Positions 52,586 through 61,220 of a DNA stretch of 64,000 nt are shown one piece after another; positions within the stretch are counted from its first letter, which is position 1; each line of letters starts with the position of its first letter. A program made the position numbers and the translations under genes. The DNA is taken from positions 45,489 to 109,488 of the forward strand of contig NZ_CANMJY010000013.1 of NCBI RefSeq assembly GCF_947498345.1. The letters run 5' to 3'. The notes beneath the pieces are model-generated. The model had not been told where the DNA came from. It worked only from the letters and a program-made list of their open reading frames with translations, and made no database searches. The stretch is from an uncultured Winogradskyella sp. (lineage in GTDB: Bacteria; Bacteroidota; Bacteroidia; Flavobacteriales; Flavobacteriaceae).

Positions 52586-55015
52586 ATGACTACACTTGAT
52601 GATGTAATATCATTTCTAAATAACTCTAAAAGAATTACTGATTTAGAAGCTGTTTCACAAGGAGGAAATGGTATGTTATTTTATTTATATAGTCCAACAT
52701 TAAATAAAATATTAAAGTTTGATTGGGAGAACTTACCTAAGCCAACCAAAAATAATGATACAGCAACAACTAATCCAACTTCTACAAATGATACGTCAGA
52801 GGGGTATAGTATATTATCATTATGGGTAAACACTACAGATAATACTTCTTTTATATGCATTGACAACACTGAAAATCAAGCTGTTTGGCAAGCGATAAAA
52901 GAAGAAGTTGGCTTACCTTCTGTAGAAAAGTACGGTGTATCTACAACTAATACAGCAAATGAAAATTACATTGCGTTAGCAGCAGCGGTTGCGGAAAACG
53001 ATTCTTTAACAGTAAATGGATTTTACGACATAGATAAACTAGGTGAAGATGTAATAGAGTTAAGCGCAAATTTTAAACTATTAGGAAATACAAAAGATGC
53101 AGGATTTAATATAGTAAACTCTAGCAACCTATTTAATGGAGCTACTGTAGGAAATACTTTTGAACTTGACAATATAAAAATTACTTATACAAGCGATCCT
53201 ACAGCTACAGAATCTAGGATATTTAGTATACTATCAGGTGATTATTACCAAAACGTTACTATTAAAAATTGCAATATATCTGGTCATACTAGGGTTATAC
53301 ATTGTGTGTCTGGTGATTTTGACCCTGAGACTACAAACTTCGGAATTAAAAACATAAAAGTAATAAATAACAATTTTGAAGATGTAACAGGAAATGTATT
53401 TTTTATTAGAGATTCCCCATCACAAGAAGAGGTAGTAGAAAATAATAAGATAAATAACCTACAGGGTACATTTTATTTTTCAGCCTTAGATAATTCCTCT
53501 ACAAATGTAGCAGCAATAAGTGACGCAAGAGTGAAAGTAAATATCCAAAATAATACTTTAACAAATGATGTGTCTTTAATTCCAAATGATGTGCCAGCAA
53601 CATATTTTTCTTTGGCTGTTATTGAAAGTTACAATGTGCTTTACAATAACAATGAGGTTAGAGGATTAAAAACATTACAAACTCAAGCAATATATGATGC
53701 TTATTTAAGCTGTACCAATGTAACTTATACTAATAACAGATGGTATAACAACGTTTGTTTTGATACAACGGATGTAGTAAATAATCATTTGATTAAATCA
53801 AAAGACAACAACTCAACAACCTATAATAACCCAACCAGAATATACAAAAACAATATTTGGGTTATAGAATCAGATTTTTTAACAGCGGTAAGTAAAACAT
53901 CTAGTGATACATGGAATAACTTTTATGAAATAGCAGCTAACTCAGATTTTATATTTGAAAACAATACTATTGACATATACGGGTTAGTACCAAACTCTTC
54001 AGCGCAGATCACAAATAAAATTAGTATAAGGAATAATGATTTTACATTTGATTATATTAAACAAGTTGGCTCTTTATTCTCATTCAATTATAACAATCAA
54101 TACGATACTGATTCATTTTTAAACAATAATAACATCACTATTAAGAGCGACCCGTTAACAGTAGAAAGCTCATTCCTAACATTAGGTAACTCTATAAAAT
54201 GGCTTAATAAGCTTCAAATAAATAATAACACTCTTTTATGTGAAAATCCTTCTATAAAGTATTTTATAGAAAATATACTATGTGAAAACCTAGAATTGAC
54301 AGGGAACTCAATTAATGGTCAATTACAAGCTTTATTCTACGATTTAAAGACAGATATCATTAATTCATACAACAACAATTATAGAACAACTTTATCAGGC
54401 AACTACTTTTTTGCAGATAGAGGAGATTTTGTTTTGAAAGAAGGTATTTTCAAGCTTACATCATTAAACTCTGGTGATATTAGATTCGGTGTAAACAATA
54501 ATCCAACTGCTGAAACTTGGTATAAATACACCTTTACATTTGAAGACTCTGATAGTGTAGATAAGTTTTATTTAAAGTTTAGAGTTTATGATGATTCAGG
54601 TACTATTAAAATAAACTTCTTTAACGAAGCAGGATCAGAAATAGATATGCAAATATCAACAGGGACAGGAAATGAGTTTATGAAGTTAAATCGATTAAGC
54701 CAAACATCAAAAGGCACTAAGATGCTATACATAAACCACGCAACCATACCACGTATTACATCATCCTTAGAGCCAAGTACACAGATGCTAAAAACTATTG
54801 AGTTAGAAGTTTATCAAGGTACTGGAAGTTTAACAGAACAAACAGATTTTGTAAAAGTACCCGAATATACATTTTCAAACCTACCAACAGGCATACAATC
54901 TGGTACAGTAGCAGCCATAACAGATGCAAGTTCCCCGACATATGGAGCAACCGCGTCAGGTGGTGGTTCAACATACGCAAAAGTAACTTACAATGGCACA
55001 AATTGGATATACTAA
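52586..55015 (+). CDS. Tail spike/fibre with beta-helix repeats
   Basis: 809 residues. A short N-terminal helix and linker (to ~110; Thr/Asn-rich) is followed by repeated Asn-rich rungs of a right-handed beta helix (for example NCNISGHTRVIHCVSGDF; IQNNTLTND; INNNTLLCENP), to ~610, and then a jelly-roll-like end. This is typical for receptor-binding spikes that hold or cut polysaccharides. No catalytic residues can be named. Confidence 0.7.
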   Translation: MTTLDDVISFLNNSKRITDLEAVSQGGNGMLFYLYSPTLNKILKFDWENLPKPTKNNDTATTNPTSTNDTSEGYSILSLWVNTTDNTSFICIDNTENQAVWQAIKEEVGLPSVEKYGVSTTNTANENYIALAAAVAENDSLTVNGFYDIDKLGEDVIELSANFKLLGNTKDAGFNIVNSSNLFNGATVGNTFELDNIKITYTSDPTATESRIFSILSGDYYQNVTIKNCNISGHTRVIHCVSGDFDPETTNFGIKNIKVINNNFEDVTGNVFFIRDSPSQEEVVENNKINNLQGTFYFSALDNSSTNVAAISDARVKVNIQNNTLTNDVSLIPNDVPATYFSLAVIESYNVLYNNNEVRGLKTLQTQAIYDAYLSCTNVTYTNNRWYNNVCFDTTDVVNNHLIKSKDNNSTTYNNPTRIYKNNIWVIESDFLTAVSKTSSDTWNNFYEIAANSDFIFENNTIDIYGLVPNSSAQITNKISIRNNDFTFDYIKQVGSLFSFNYNNQYDTDSFLNNNNITIKSDPLTVESSFLTLGNSIKWLNKLQINNNTLLCENPSIKYFIENILCENLELTGNSINGQLQALFYDLKTDIINSYNNNYRTTLSGNYFFADRGDFVLKEGIFKLTSLNSGDIRFGVNNNPTAETWYKYTFTFEDSDSVDKFYLKFRVYDDSGTIKINFFNEAGSEIDMQISTGTGNEFMKLNRLSQTSKGTKMLYINHATIPRITSSLEPSTQMLKTIELEVYQGTGSLTEQTDFVKVPEYTFSNLPTGIQSGTVAAITDASSPTYGATASGGGSTYAKVTYNGTNWIY

Positions 55016-55030
55016 TAAAAAAAAAGAGTA

Positions 55031-56563
55031 ATGAAAAAACTAATAACAATTTTAGCAATTGCATTTTTATATGTAGTTCCAGCACAAAACAAAGAAGTAT
55101 TAGAAGAGTTGTCAAAACTCAAACAATACGAGGTAGAGTTATTTAGTAAACTTTTTTCTGAAACTAACGATTATTCCGAAGCCTTAGTAGTTATTAATAA
55201 AAAATTAGCTTCTCAACAATTAGAGATAAATAATTTAAAACTACAGCTTCAAAAGTATGACTTATTAAAGATAGAGTTGGATTCTATCAAGTTGCGTTTA
55301 AAAGCCATTGAAAACAATGATACTATTGTAGACGACCCCGTAAAGGATGACCCTATTATAGGTCCAGATTTAGTTATATATGGTTATGGGAAAAATACAG
55401 TTGGTGGGACAGGTGGTAGATTAATACCAGTTACAAATCTTAATGATAGTGGAGAAGGTTCTCTTAGAGAAGCTTTAGAGTCAACAGGAAAACGACAAGT
55501 GGTTTTCGAGGTAAGTGGTAGAATAGACATAGTTGGCACTACAATAAAAATAACAGATCCTTACATTACCATATTAGGTCAAACCGCACCTGGTAACGGT
55601 ATAATACTAAGTAGAGAAACAAGAGATAGGCCCATATTAGAAATAGACACCGATGAAGTTATTATACAGCATATTAGATTTAGACGCTCTACAAGCTACA
55701 GAAGCGGAAATAATCAAGATAATGTATGGGTTAATAGCGGTAAAAATATTGTTTTCGATCACTGCTCTTTTGCATGGTCATCGGATGGTAATTTAGATTT
55801 AGCAAATTATGACGGACAACCAGGAAGACCACCAAGAATAGAAATTTCTAACGTAACGATTCAAAACTGCTTGTTTACAAACTCTTATGGTGGAAGTAAT
55901 AAAACTGTTTTAGTTTCAAGAGGCGCAACAGACATTAGTTGGTTTAGAAATGCTTGGATAGGTACAGCACAACGTAACCCTTCAGTATCTACACCTGTTA
56001 ATGAAGCACCTACATGGGATTGTTATTACGAGCATATTAATAATATTCATTATGATTTTACTAATGGGCCATCTTATACAAATAATGACCCTAGCCCAGA
56101 TGCAGGTATCTATCATGTTAATGTGATTAATAATATAGCTATAGAAAACACTACTTCAGGTGGTATAGTAAACCCAAATGTAGAAAACACAGAATTAAAA
56201 AGCCGTAGATGGTTAAGGGCTAAAACGGTTGGTAATGGTATGAAAATCTATGTTGAGGGCAACATTACACCTTATAGACCTAGCGAAAGTTACGATCAAT
56301 GGGAAATAGGGCAAAACGGAGGTGGTCAAGCGGATAGAAACAAATTAATACCCGAAAACCTAAGAAGTTATAGTGTTAATAATACGCCTATTATAACAGA
56401 TGGAATACAGTTGTGGGAAGCTACAGATATATGGGAAAACCTAAAAACACATGTTGGTGCTTCATTACCAAAAAGAGATGATGAAGACAAAAGAGCTGTT
56501 AATGATATAGACAACGGAATAAGTACAGAAAATAAAGTTAGTAATGTATTTCCTTTTGATTAA
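55031..56563 (+). CDS. Secreted pectate-lyase-like protein with coiled coil
   Basis: 510 residues. A signal peptide (LITILAIAFLYVVPAQ) and a coiled coil (about 24-95) precede a pectate-lyase-like beta helix (about 108-480), with GYGKNTVGGTGGRLIPVTN, SGEGSLREAL, ITILGQTAPGNG and DNVWVNSGKNIVFDHCSFAW. The last resembles the PL1 calcium/substrate region. A signal peptide on a protein in a tail operon is unusual; the enzyme may be exported by the lysogen, or may be a tail part with a cleaved leader. Confidence 0.75.
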   Translation: MKKLITILAIAFLYVVPAQNKEVLEELSKLKQYEVELFSKLFSETNDYSEALVVINKKLASQQLEINNLKLQLQKYDLLKIELDSIKLRLKAIENNDTIVDDPVKDDPIIGPDLVIYGYGKNTVGGTGGRLIPVTNLNDSGEGSLREALESTGKRQVVFEVSGRIDIVGTTIKITDPYITILGQTAPGNGIILSRETRDRPILEIDTDEVIIQHIRFRRSTSYRSGNNQDNVWVNSGKNIVFDHCSFAWSSDGNLDLANYDGQPGRPPRIEISNVTIQNCLFTNSYGGSNKTVLVSRGATDISWFRNAWIGTAQRNPSVSTPVNEAPTWDCYYEHINNIHYDFTNGPSYTNNDPSPDAGIYHVNVINNIAIENTTSGGIVNPNVENTELKSRRWLRAKTVGNGMKIYVEGNITPYRPSESYDQWEIGQNGGGQADRNKLIPENLRSYSVNNTPIITDGIQLWEATDIWENLKTHVGASLPKRDDEDKRAVNDIDNGISTENKVSNVFPFD

Positions 56564-56568
56564 TAAAT

Positions 56569-56799
56569 ATGGAAGAAAAAAATAAAGATACAATAAAATG
56601 GTATCATGCAAAGACATCTAATGTAGTGGCGTTGATTATTTTGATATGCTTTTTTTTATTTGGAGTTGCATTATTTACGTTTCCTGTACCACAAGAAAAC
56701 CAGCAATTAATGACATATGTAGTTGGACTAATGGGAACAGCTGTAGGTGGTGCTGTTTATTATTTATTTCAGTATAAAGGAACAGAAAATAAAAAATAA
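56569..56799 (+). CDS. Small two-helix membrane protein, holin candidate
   Basis: 76 residues: helix 1 (NVVALIILICFFLFGVALF) and helix 2 (MTYVVGLMGTAVGGAVYYLF), with charged ends. Size, two spans and the place right before the lysis-type genes fit a class II holin. Confidence 0.6.
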   Translation: MEEKNKDTIKWYHAKTSNVVALIILICFFLFGVALFTFPVPQENQQLMTYVVGLMGTAVGGAVYYLFQYKGTENKK

Positions 56800-56850
56800 C
56801 TTGCTATTAAACAATACTATGAGGGTGGTAATGTTTAAAAACAATAAACA

Positions 56851-57189
56851 ATGTTAAACACAGCACAGGCAGAGATTGCGAAAGATTTATTAACAGCTAG
56901 AGACATAACAATAATAGGTGTACTATTAGCAATAATTGTAGTACTTATTTACTATATAAATCTAAAGGATAAAAAAATTGAAGCCCGAGAAACTTACATA
57001 AGAGAGCAAGATAAGGAAACACTTAAAATTCTATTAGAGTTAACTAATACTTTAAAGGACAAGCAAGAACATGACAAGGAGGTAAAGGTAGGTGTTACTA
57101 ATATTAAAGAAACAGTAACAGATAGTAATTCCAAACTTAATAATCTATATAGTGTAATTCAGCAAAAATTACTAGGAATGGGCAAATGA
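56851..57189 (+). CDS. Membrane protein with coiled coil, holin/spanin-like
   Basis: 112 residues: one membrane helix (about 18-38; ITIIGVLLAIIVVLIYYI), then a coiled coil rich in Lys/Glu to the C-terminus. BhlA-type holins and i-spanins both have this layout. The stop overlaps the cupin gene (ATGA). Confidence 0.6.
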   Translation: MLNTAQAEIAKDLLTARDITIIGVLLAIIVVLIYYINLKDKKIEARETYIREQDKETLKILLELTNTLKDKQEHDKEVKVGVTNIKETVTDSNSKLNNLYSVIQQKLLGMGK

Positions 57190-57644
57190 GATCACAAAGT
57201 AAAATATATGTTTATAGAACTAATTTGAAACTTAGAATGATGGCTGGTATGAAAGGGTTTCAAGAAGTTGAAATAGATGAGATACCAAAAAATTGGACAA
57301 AATTTCCAAAAGGGGAAGATGAATGGTGTATTATTAATATGCCCGAATCAGAAAACTCTTCAGCTTGTCTTTACAAAGCAAAAGAAAATAGTGTTTTTGA
57401 CCCTCATTATCACAAAAAGCGCAAAGAGCATATGACTATAATGAATGAAGGTGGTAAAATGCGAGTGCATATAGAAGATTATGGAACATTTGATGTAGAA
57501 TACCCAAATTCAATAGTCATACCAGAGGGTGTTGTGCATTCTTGTGAGTTTGAGAAAGATACAGTAATAATGGTTGTATGGCATCCAAAGTTTAAAAAAG
57601 GATGGGATGCAGTTTTTAAAGAAGGACAAAATGAAAACAATTAA
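57186..57644 (+). CDS. Cupin-domain protein
   Basis: 152 residues. The cupin metal motifs are seen as HYHKKRKEHMTIM (His-x-His ... Glu) and later IPEGVVHSCEF (His). A small cupin in a lysis cassette is uncommon. It might be a sugar or lipid modifying enzyme or a sensor; the substrate cannot be inferred. It overlaps the next gene's start by 14 bases. Confidence 0.75.
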   Translation: MRSQSKIYVYRTNLKLRMMAGMKGFQEVEIDEIPKNWTKFPKGEDEWCIINMPESENSSACLYKAKENSVFDPHYHKKRKEHMTIMNEGGKMRVHIEDYGTFDVEYPNSIVIPEGVVHSCEFEKDTVIMVVWHPKFKKGWDAVFKEGQNENN

Positions 57645-58071
57645 AATTGTTAGGGATTGGCAAGACCGAAACCAAACATTAGGTAAATGCACTGTGTACG
57701 ATGAAAATAATAAACCTTTGTTTTCAGCTATTAGTTTAGAGCGCGGATGGCGAAATAATCAAAGTAATGTAAGTTGTGTGCCTAAAGGGCGCTATCCTGT
57801 TGTTTTAGAATGGTCACCTAGATTTCAAAAAGATTTATGGGAACTTAAAAATGTACCCAATAGAGCTGAGTGTAAGTTTCATGCTTCTAACTTCTGGTAT
57901 CAACTTAACGGTTGCATTGCGTTAGGATTAAAATTAAAAGACCTTAATAATGATGGTTATAATGATATAACTAATAGTAGAAATACTATGAAAGCTTTTC
58001 ATTTAGCATTAGGAAAAGAAAAAAGAGCAGAACTTGTAATAACAGATAGTGAGAGCTGTAATTGTAGTTAA
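57631..58071 (+). CDS. DUF5675 protein, possible murein-acting lysis enzyme
   Basis: 146 residues from the ATG at 57631 (KTIKIVRDWQDRNQTLGKCT). VPKGRYPV, VPNRAECKFHASNFW and LNGCIALG are the DUF5675 blocks. The His-Asn and GC-x-A-L-G arrangement recalls the active site of L,D-transpeptidases (His ... GC), so a role on peptidoglycan is possible. It stands in the usual endolysin place, and no other endolysin is seen in the window. Confidence 0.7.
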   Translation: MKTIKIVRDWQDRNQTLGKCTVYDENNKPLFSAISLERGWRNNQSNVSCVPKGRYPVVLEWSPRFQKDLWELKNVPNRAECKFHASNFWYQLNGCIALGLKLKDLNNDGYNDITNSRNTMKAFHLALGKEKRAELVITDSESCNCS

Positions 58072-58208
58072 AAAATAAAACCCTTAATTAAAAGGGCTTC
58101 ATTGCTTATTCTTCGAATGTTTAAGGCTTCCTTGCAAGGACTATAAAAATAACCAAAATACCTATATAAAACAAGGGTTTTGACGTTTTTATTTTGTATA
58201 TTTATTGT

Positions 58209-58457
58209 ATGGTAAAAGCTAATAAAAGTTGTATTTGTGGTAATTGTTCTAAGCCTTATTCGGAGCATTATTTTGAAGATGAAATATATTGCTTTACAAA
58301 CACTAACGGTGATATATTTACTGACGAGCCAAACGATAAAGTAATTTTTGATATGATATTAGAAAATTACCCTAATTTATATGAGGCTTTTGTTTTTAAA
58401 TGGAAAAAAGAAAATGGGTATAAAGTTGGAAATAAAACCTTAAAAGAAGTATTATGA
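58209..58457 (+). CDS. Small Cys-rich phage protein
   Basis: 82 residues from the ATG at 58209. An N-terminal CICGNCSKPYSEH motif is probably a metal-binding knuckle, followed by helix and strand. A TATATTTA promoter-like element overlaps the leader. It follows a gap of ~137 bases with a GC-poor hairpin (CCCTT/AAGGG near 58,081-58,096). Function unknown. Confidence 0.55.
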   Translation: MVKANKSCICGNCSKPYSEHYFEDEIYCFTNTNGDIFTDEPNDKVIFDMILENYPNLYEAFVFKWKKENGYKVGNKTLKEVL

Positions 58458-58501
58458 AAAAAGACATTATATCAAGAAACGGCTCAGATTGGGATTAATT
58501 T

Positions 58502-58627
58502 ATGACAGATAAAGAAAAAATATTAATTGAGTTTTCTGGATACTGTTATATACGTAAACCAGAAATATCTAATGATTTAAACACACTAATATCTAATTAT
58601 TCGAATGATGAAAAATCTGATAAATAG
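58502..58627 (+). CDS. Small phage protein
   Basis: 41 residues, charged (DKEKILIEFSGYCYIRKPE). Its end overlaps the next micro-gene by 23 bases in another frame. Weak support: clean start and codon use only. Confidence 0.35.
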   Translation: MTDKEKILIEFSGYCYIRKPEISNDLNTLISNYSNDEKSDK

Positions 58628-58709
58628 AATCACAAAGAAGCGTTATTCATATGTAGATATGATTATTATTTTTATTGTAATAGCGGTTCTGCAAATTTAT
58701 TTATTTTGA
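58605..58709 (+). CDS. Micro-protein with one membrane helix
   Basis: 34 residues: a basic start (NLINRITKKRYSYVD), then a membrane helix (MIIIFIVIAVLQIYLF) to the end. Its place in the lysis region suggests a holin accessory or antiholin; unproven. Confidence 0.4.
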   Translation: MMKNLINRITKKRYSYVDMIIIFIVIAVLQIYLF

Positions 58710-58725
58710 ACCGTAAAATACCAAT

Positions 58726-58953
58726 ATGAAAGAAACAACATATTATAAATATTCTAAAAAACTAAAAGAACTTAGAGCATCCTATGTTTTAAATCCTTCA
58801 GAAGAAACTAAAGAAAAGATTTATAAGATAACTAAGCTTCTAAAAGGAATAGACAAAACAATAGGAAGGTTTCAAGCACCACACGGAAATTATGTAAGTG
58901 CATATAATTGGCGTATATATAAAGATACTTTACTGGGTTTATTTAAATTATGA
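58726..58953 (+). CDS. Hypothetical lysis-region protein
   Basis: 75 residues, basic helices (YYKYSKKLKELRASYVL; KIYKITKLLKGIDKTIGRF). ATGA overlap with the spanin-like lipoprotein gene. Function unknown. Confidence 0.5.
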   Translation: MKETTYYKYSKKLKELRASYVLNPSEETKEKIYKITKLLKGIDKTIGRFQAPHGNYVSAYNWRIYKDTLLGLFKL

Positions 58954-59435
58954 GTAAAAGAGTTCCAACTTGGCTACCATTAGCAATAATACTACTATTC
59001 AATAGTTGTGATATACAAAAAAAAGCTATAAAGAATAAAGAGGATAGAACGATCTCAGAAGTTGAGGAGCGAACAATAAAACGTGCAGGCGATACGGTAA
59101 GATACACTGTCCCTAAAATAACCTACAAAGACACTACTATATACACTGTAAATCGACAAGGGACAACTTTAAGAACTGTTTACGACAATTCAGGTCAGAT
59201 AGAGCAGATAGATTGTATAAGTTCCTTAATTGAAGTTACAGAGCGTTTAGAACGCATGACAGAAGAAGTGATAAAATCTAAGGACAGAGAAAAAACAGAA
59301 GAGTTTGACAGTTCAATTATATTATATGGATTTATAGGTGTTGGAATACTGCTTGCTATAGGACTATTTTTTATAACAAGGTTTTTAAATCAAAACGCTA
59401 AAGCTATGAATCTTTTACTCGAAAAACTACCTTAA
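58950..59435 (+). CDS. Candidate unimolecular spanin (lipoprotein with C-terminal membrane helix)
   Basis: 161 residues. The N-terminal signal ends in lipobox LFNSC (Cys20), so the N-terminus would be fixed in the outer membrane. A helix-rich and strand-rich periplasmic part follows, and a C-terminal membrane helix (about 123-145; ILYGFIGVGILLAIGLFFIT) would sit in the inner membrane. A single protein linking both membranes is the u-spanin design known from phage T1 gp11. It follows the holin and DUF5675 genes, as a spanin should. Confidence 0.65.
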   Translation: MSKRVPTWLPLAIILLFNSCDIQKKAIKNKEDRTISEVEERTIKRAGDTVRYTVPKITYKDTTIYTVNRQGTTLRTVYDNSGQIEQIDCISSLIEVTERLERMTEEVIKSKDREKTEEFDSSIILYGFIGVGILLAIGLFFITRFLNQNAKAMNLLLEKLP

Positions 59436-59473
59436 CTATACTTTAATACGGTTTTGATAACTACAGTTTAAAA

Positions 59474-59501
59474 GAATGCTTTTAAATGAATAAAAGCATT
59501 C
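59474..59501. terminator. Bidirectional terminator between the convergent operons
   Basis: GAATGCTTTT and AAAAGCATTC (perfect 10 bp) around an 8-base loop. On the minus strand TTCTTTT follows, so it ends the leftward operon. On the plus strand it lies 38 bases after the spanin gene. CTACAG (59461-59466) lies just beyond on the leftward side. Confidence 0.7.
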
Positions 59502-59510
59502 ATCAGATAA

Positions 59511-59828
59511 TTAAAAATGTACCCCATTTTTTTCACACCAAATCAAAGCCTCTGTTTTAGACGTAGGGAACACAAGAAGAGTTCCATTAACTTCTACTAC
59601 TTTGTAATATTTTCCATCTACTACGCTTCTGCCTTCAGAAAAATCTTTGTTTGCACACAAAACAGATGAACCAGAATAACCCTCAACTGAATCTTGATAG
59701 TAAATTTCAAATGATTGGTTTTCGTCAATTTTAAATTCACTCATGTTTTGCTCTTCAATAGGCTCATCTTTACTACAAGAGCTAAGTGCAATTGCAAAAA
59801 TCATTAGTAATCCAAATACTTTTTTCAT
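59511..59828 (-). CDS. Prophage lipoprotein
   Basis: 105 residues: signal with lipobox LSSC (Cys18), then SKDEP, and a beta-rich mature domain with two Cys (SSVLCANKDF; EALIWCEKNG). It is the last gene of the leftward operon but lies apart from it, with no CTGTAG at its start. Surface lipoproteins of prophages often block entry of related phages; this is a candidate. Confidence 0.65.
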   Translation of the reverse strand: MKKVFGLLMIFAIALSSCSKDEPIEEQNMSEFKIDENQSFEIYYQDSVEGYSGSSVLCANKDFSEGRSVVDGKYYKVVEVNGTLLVFPTSKTEALIWCEKNGVHF

Positions 59829-59930
59829 AATACTTATGCGTCTTTCGACGACTTTATTAAAATATGCCTACTCTTAAGATTTTCAGCTTCCTCTATTTTA
59901 ATAAGTCCTAACTCAGATTTTATATCTTTG

Positions 59931-60004
59931 AATTTCCACGTTTAAAGACTAGCTCTTATGCTAGGACTTTATGTATTAAGCTCTCATTTCGGTGAGGGCT
60001 TTTT
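59931..60004 (+). ncRNA. Candidate small RNA with two hairpins
   Basis: TATCTTTG (59923-59930) matches the -7 element. Downstream on the plus strand lie a hairpin (CTAGC 59949-59953 with GCTAG 59960-59964) and a strong terminator (AGCTCTCA 59979-59986 with TGAGGGCT 59993-60000, one G-U, then TTTT). No plus-strand gene is near, so a ~70-base RNA is possible. No clear -33 element is seen. Confidence 0.35.
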
Positions 60005-60017
60005 AGCTACACTAATT

Positions 60018-60221
60018 TTAGACAGTTGCTTTTGCTTGTGGCTCATCTTCTGTCAACCAGAAATAAGCACCTTCAACATTTTTTTCTTTTTCTAGCCTCC
60101 AACATTTATTTACCAAATCCCAACTTTCAACAAAACCAAAAGTTGTAGGATCACCAAAAGAGAATACTTTTTGTCCCTTTTCAAATTCAACACCGTTAGG
60201 TGATTTTATAATTTTCGCCAT
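60018..60221 (-). CDS. Small phage protein
   Basis: 67 residues, beta-rich, SH3-like look (EKGQKVFSFGDPTTFGFVES, then CWRLEKE). It starts 12 bases after the methyltransferase stop, where the junction sequence is the diverged form GTGTAA rather than CTGTAG. Function unknown. Confidence 0.55.
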   Translation of the reverse strand: MAKIIKSPNGVEFEKGQKVFSFGDPTTFGFVESWDLVNKCWRLEKEKNVEGAYFWLTEDEPQAKATV

Positions 60222-60233
60222 AGTTTTCGTTAT

Positions 60234-60734
60234 TTACACTAATTTTGTACTTGTTGTTTTCATAAATGCCATCCAAATCGTTTTACTTTGACGACCTGTT
60301 GTGTGTCCAAAAAGTGGTTTATAAGGAATCAAACTCAAAACTTCATTTGCTTTTACTTCAGATTCATTCCACTTAAATATTAATGTTCCATTTGGTTTAA
60401 GAACTCTCATACATTCATCAAAGCCTTTAGCCAACATTTCTTTCCAATTTCCTTCTAGCTTACCATACTTTTTAGCCATCCATGAGGTTTTACCCAAAGT
60501 CTTTAAATGTGGTGGATCAAATACAACCATGTAGAAAGTTTTATCACTAATTGGTAAATCTGTAAAGTCGGCCACTACATCTGGCTTAACTTCAATGATT
60601 CTAGTTTTATCTCTATCCTTAGCCGAGAGAGTTTCAAATCTCTTATCAATAAAAAGCACGTCCTGGTTGTTTTTATCAAACCAAAACATTTTACTTCCAC
60701 AGCAAGCATCTAATATTAATTTTCCTTCAGTCAT
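60234..60734 (-). CDS. SAM-dependent DNA methyltransferase-like protein (DPPH type)
   Basis: 166 residues. Motif I appears as ILDACCGSKMFWFD (7-20) and motif IV as VVFDPPHL (71-78), the amino-methyltransferase signature with His in place of Tyr/Phe. LKPNGTLIFKW follows. The short length implies no target recognition domain, so partners or a loose target are likely. CTGTAG lies 6 bases before the start. Confidence 0.8.
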   Translation of the reverse strand: MTEGKLILDACCGSKMFWFDKNNQDVLFIDKRFETLSAKDRDKTRIIEVKPDVVADFTDLPISDKTFYMVVFDPPHLKTLGKTSWMAKKYGKLEGNWKEMLAKGFDECMRVLKPNGTLIFKWNESEVKANEVLSLIPYKPLFGHTTGRQSKTIWMAFMKTTSTKLV

Positions 60735-60747
60735 TTTTAGCTACAGT

Positions 60748-60999
60748 TTAATTTAACTTAGAGTAATCTAGTTTAGCCGACTTAACATGAACTGATGAAA
60801 CAATACCATCGACTTGATGCAATGACTCTTTAATCACTTCTATTAAATCTTTCATTTTCCAATTAATAGGCATTTGCACTTCAATCTCCGTTTTTTCTGA
60901 TTTAGTGTTACCTGCTATGTAAATCAATATTGTTGGTTTCCCTTCAAAATGATTTAGGTCTTTTTCTACTGACTTATCTGCTGAAAATAATATTGGCAT
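60748..60999 (-). CDS. Hypothetical phage protein
   Basis: 83 residues, ferredoxin-like strand-helix pattern (TILIYIAGNTKSEKTEIEV; MKDLIEVIKESLHQV). CTGTAG ends 2 bases before the ATG. Function unknown. Confidence 0.5.
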   Translation of the reverse strand: MPILFSADKSVEKDLNHFEGKPTILIYIAGNTKSEKTEIEVQMPINWKMKDLIEVIKESLHQVDGIVSSVHVKSAKLDYSKLN

Positions 61000-61008
61000 A
61001 ACTACAGT

Positions 61009-61092
61009 CTATTTAGATTTCTTATTTAGTTTCCAAATTATATATATAAGCATGCAAAAATTTAATTGGCTTAAATAAAATATTGCGTCCAT
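61009..61092 (-). CDS. Tiny membrane peptide (tentative)
   Basis: 27 residues with a short hydrophobic segment (LNFCMLIYIIW) and a basic end (KLNKKSK). It lies in frame just after the 61096-61215 gene and stops 2 bases before the CTGTAG of the next gene, filling the gap. Support is weak. Confidence 0.3.
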   Translation of the reverse strand: MDAIFYLSQLNFCMLIYIIWKLNKKSK

Positions 61093-61095
61093 ATC

Positions 61096-61215
61096 CTATA
61101 GGTTTAATTTCTTTTTAATTTTCTCCATAGCTTCATCAATAAAATTGTTTGTCACACACTCAAACCAATAAATCCAAATAACTATCTTCAGTATGATCTT
61201 ATCAATTTTATTCAT
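61096..61215 (-). CDS. Small phage peptide with hydrophobic segment
   Basis: 39 residues: IILKIVIWIYWFECV, then a charged helix (EAMEKIKKKLNL). CTGTAG lies 5 bases before its ATG, the same spacing as the neighbours, which supports translation. Confidence 0.5.
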   Translation of the reverse strand: MNKIDKIILKIVIWIYWFECVTNNFIDEAMEKIKKKLNL

Positions 61216-61220
61216 GGTTA

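Noticed and set aside
58068..58268. Minus-strand frame of 66 residues
   Set aside because: The sequence has no family pattern and overlaps the promoter and start of the plus-strand gene at 58209. The CCCTT/AAGGG hairpin there is terminator-like on the minus strand, but no minus gene precedes it.
58454..58498. 14-codon frame after the Cys-rich gene
   Set aside because: Too short to support without conservation data.
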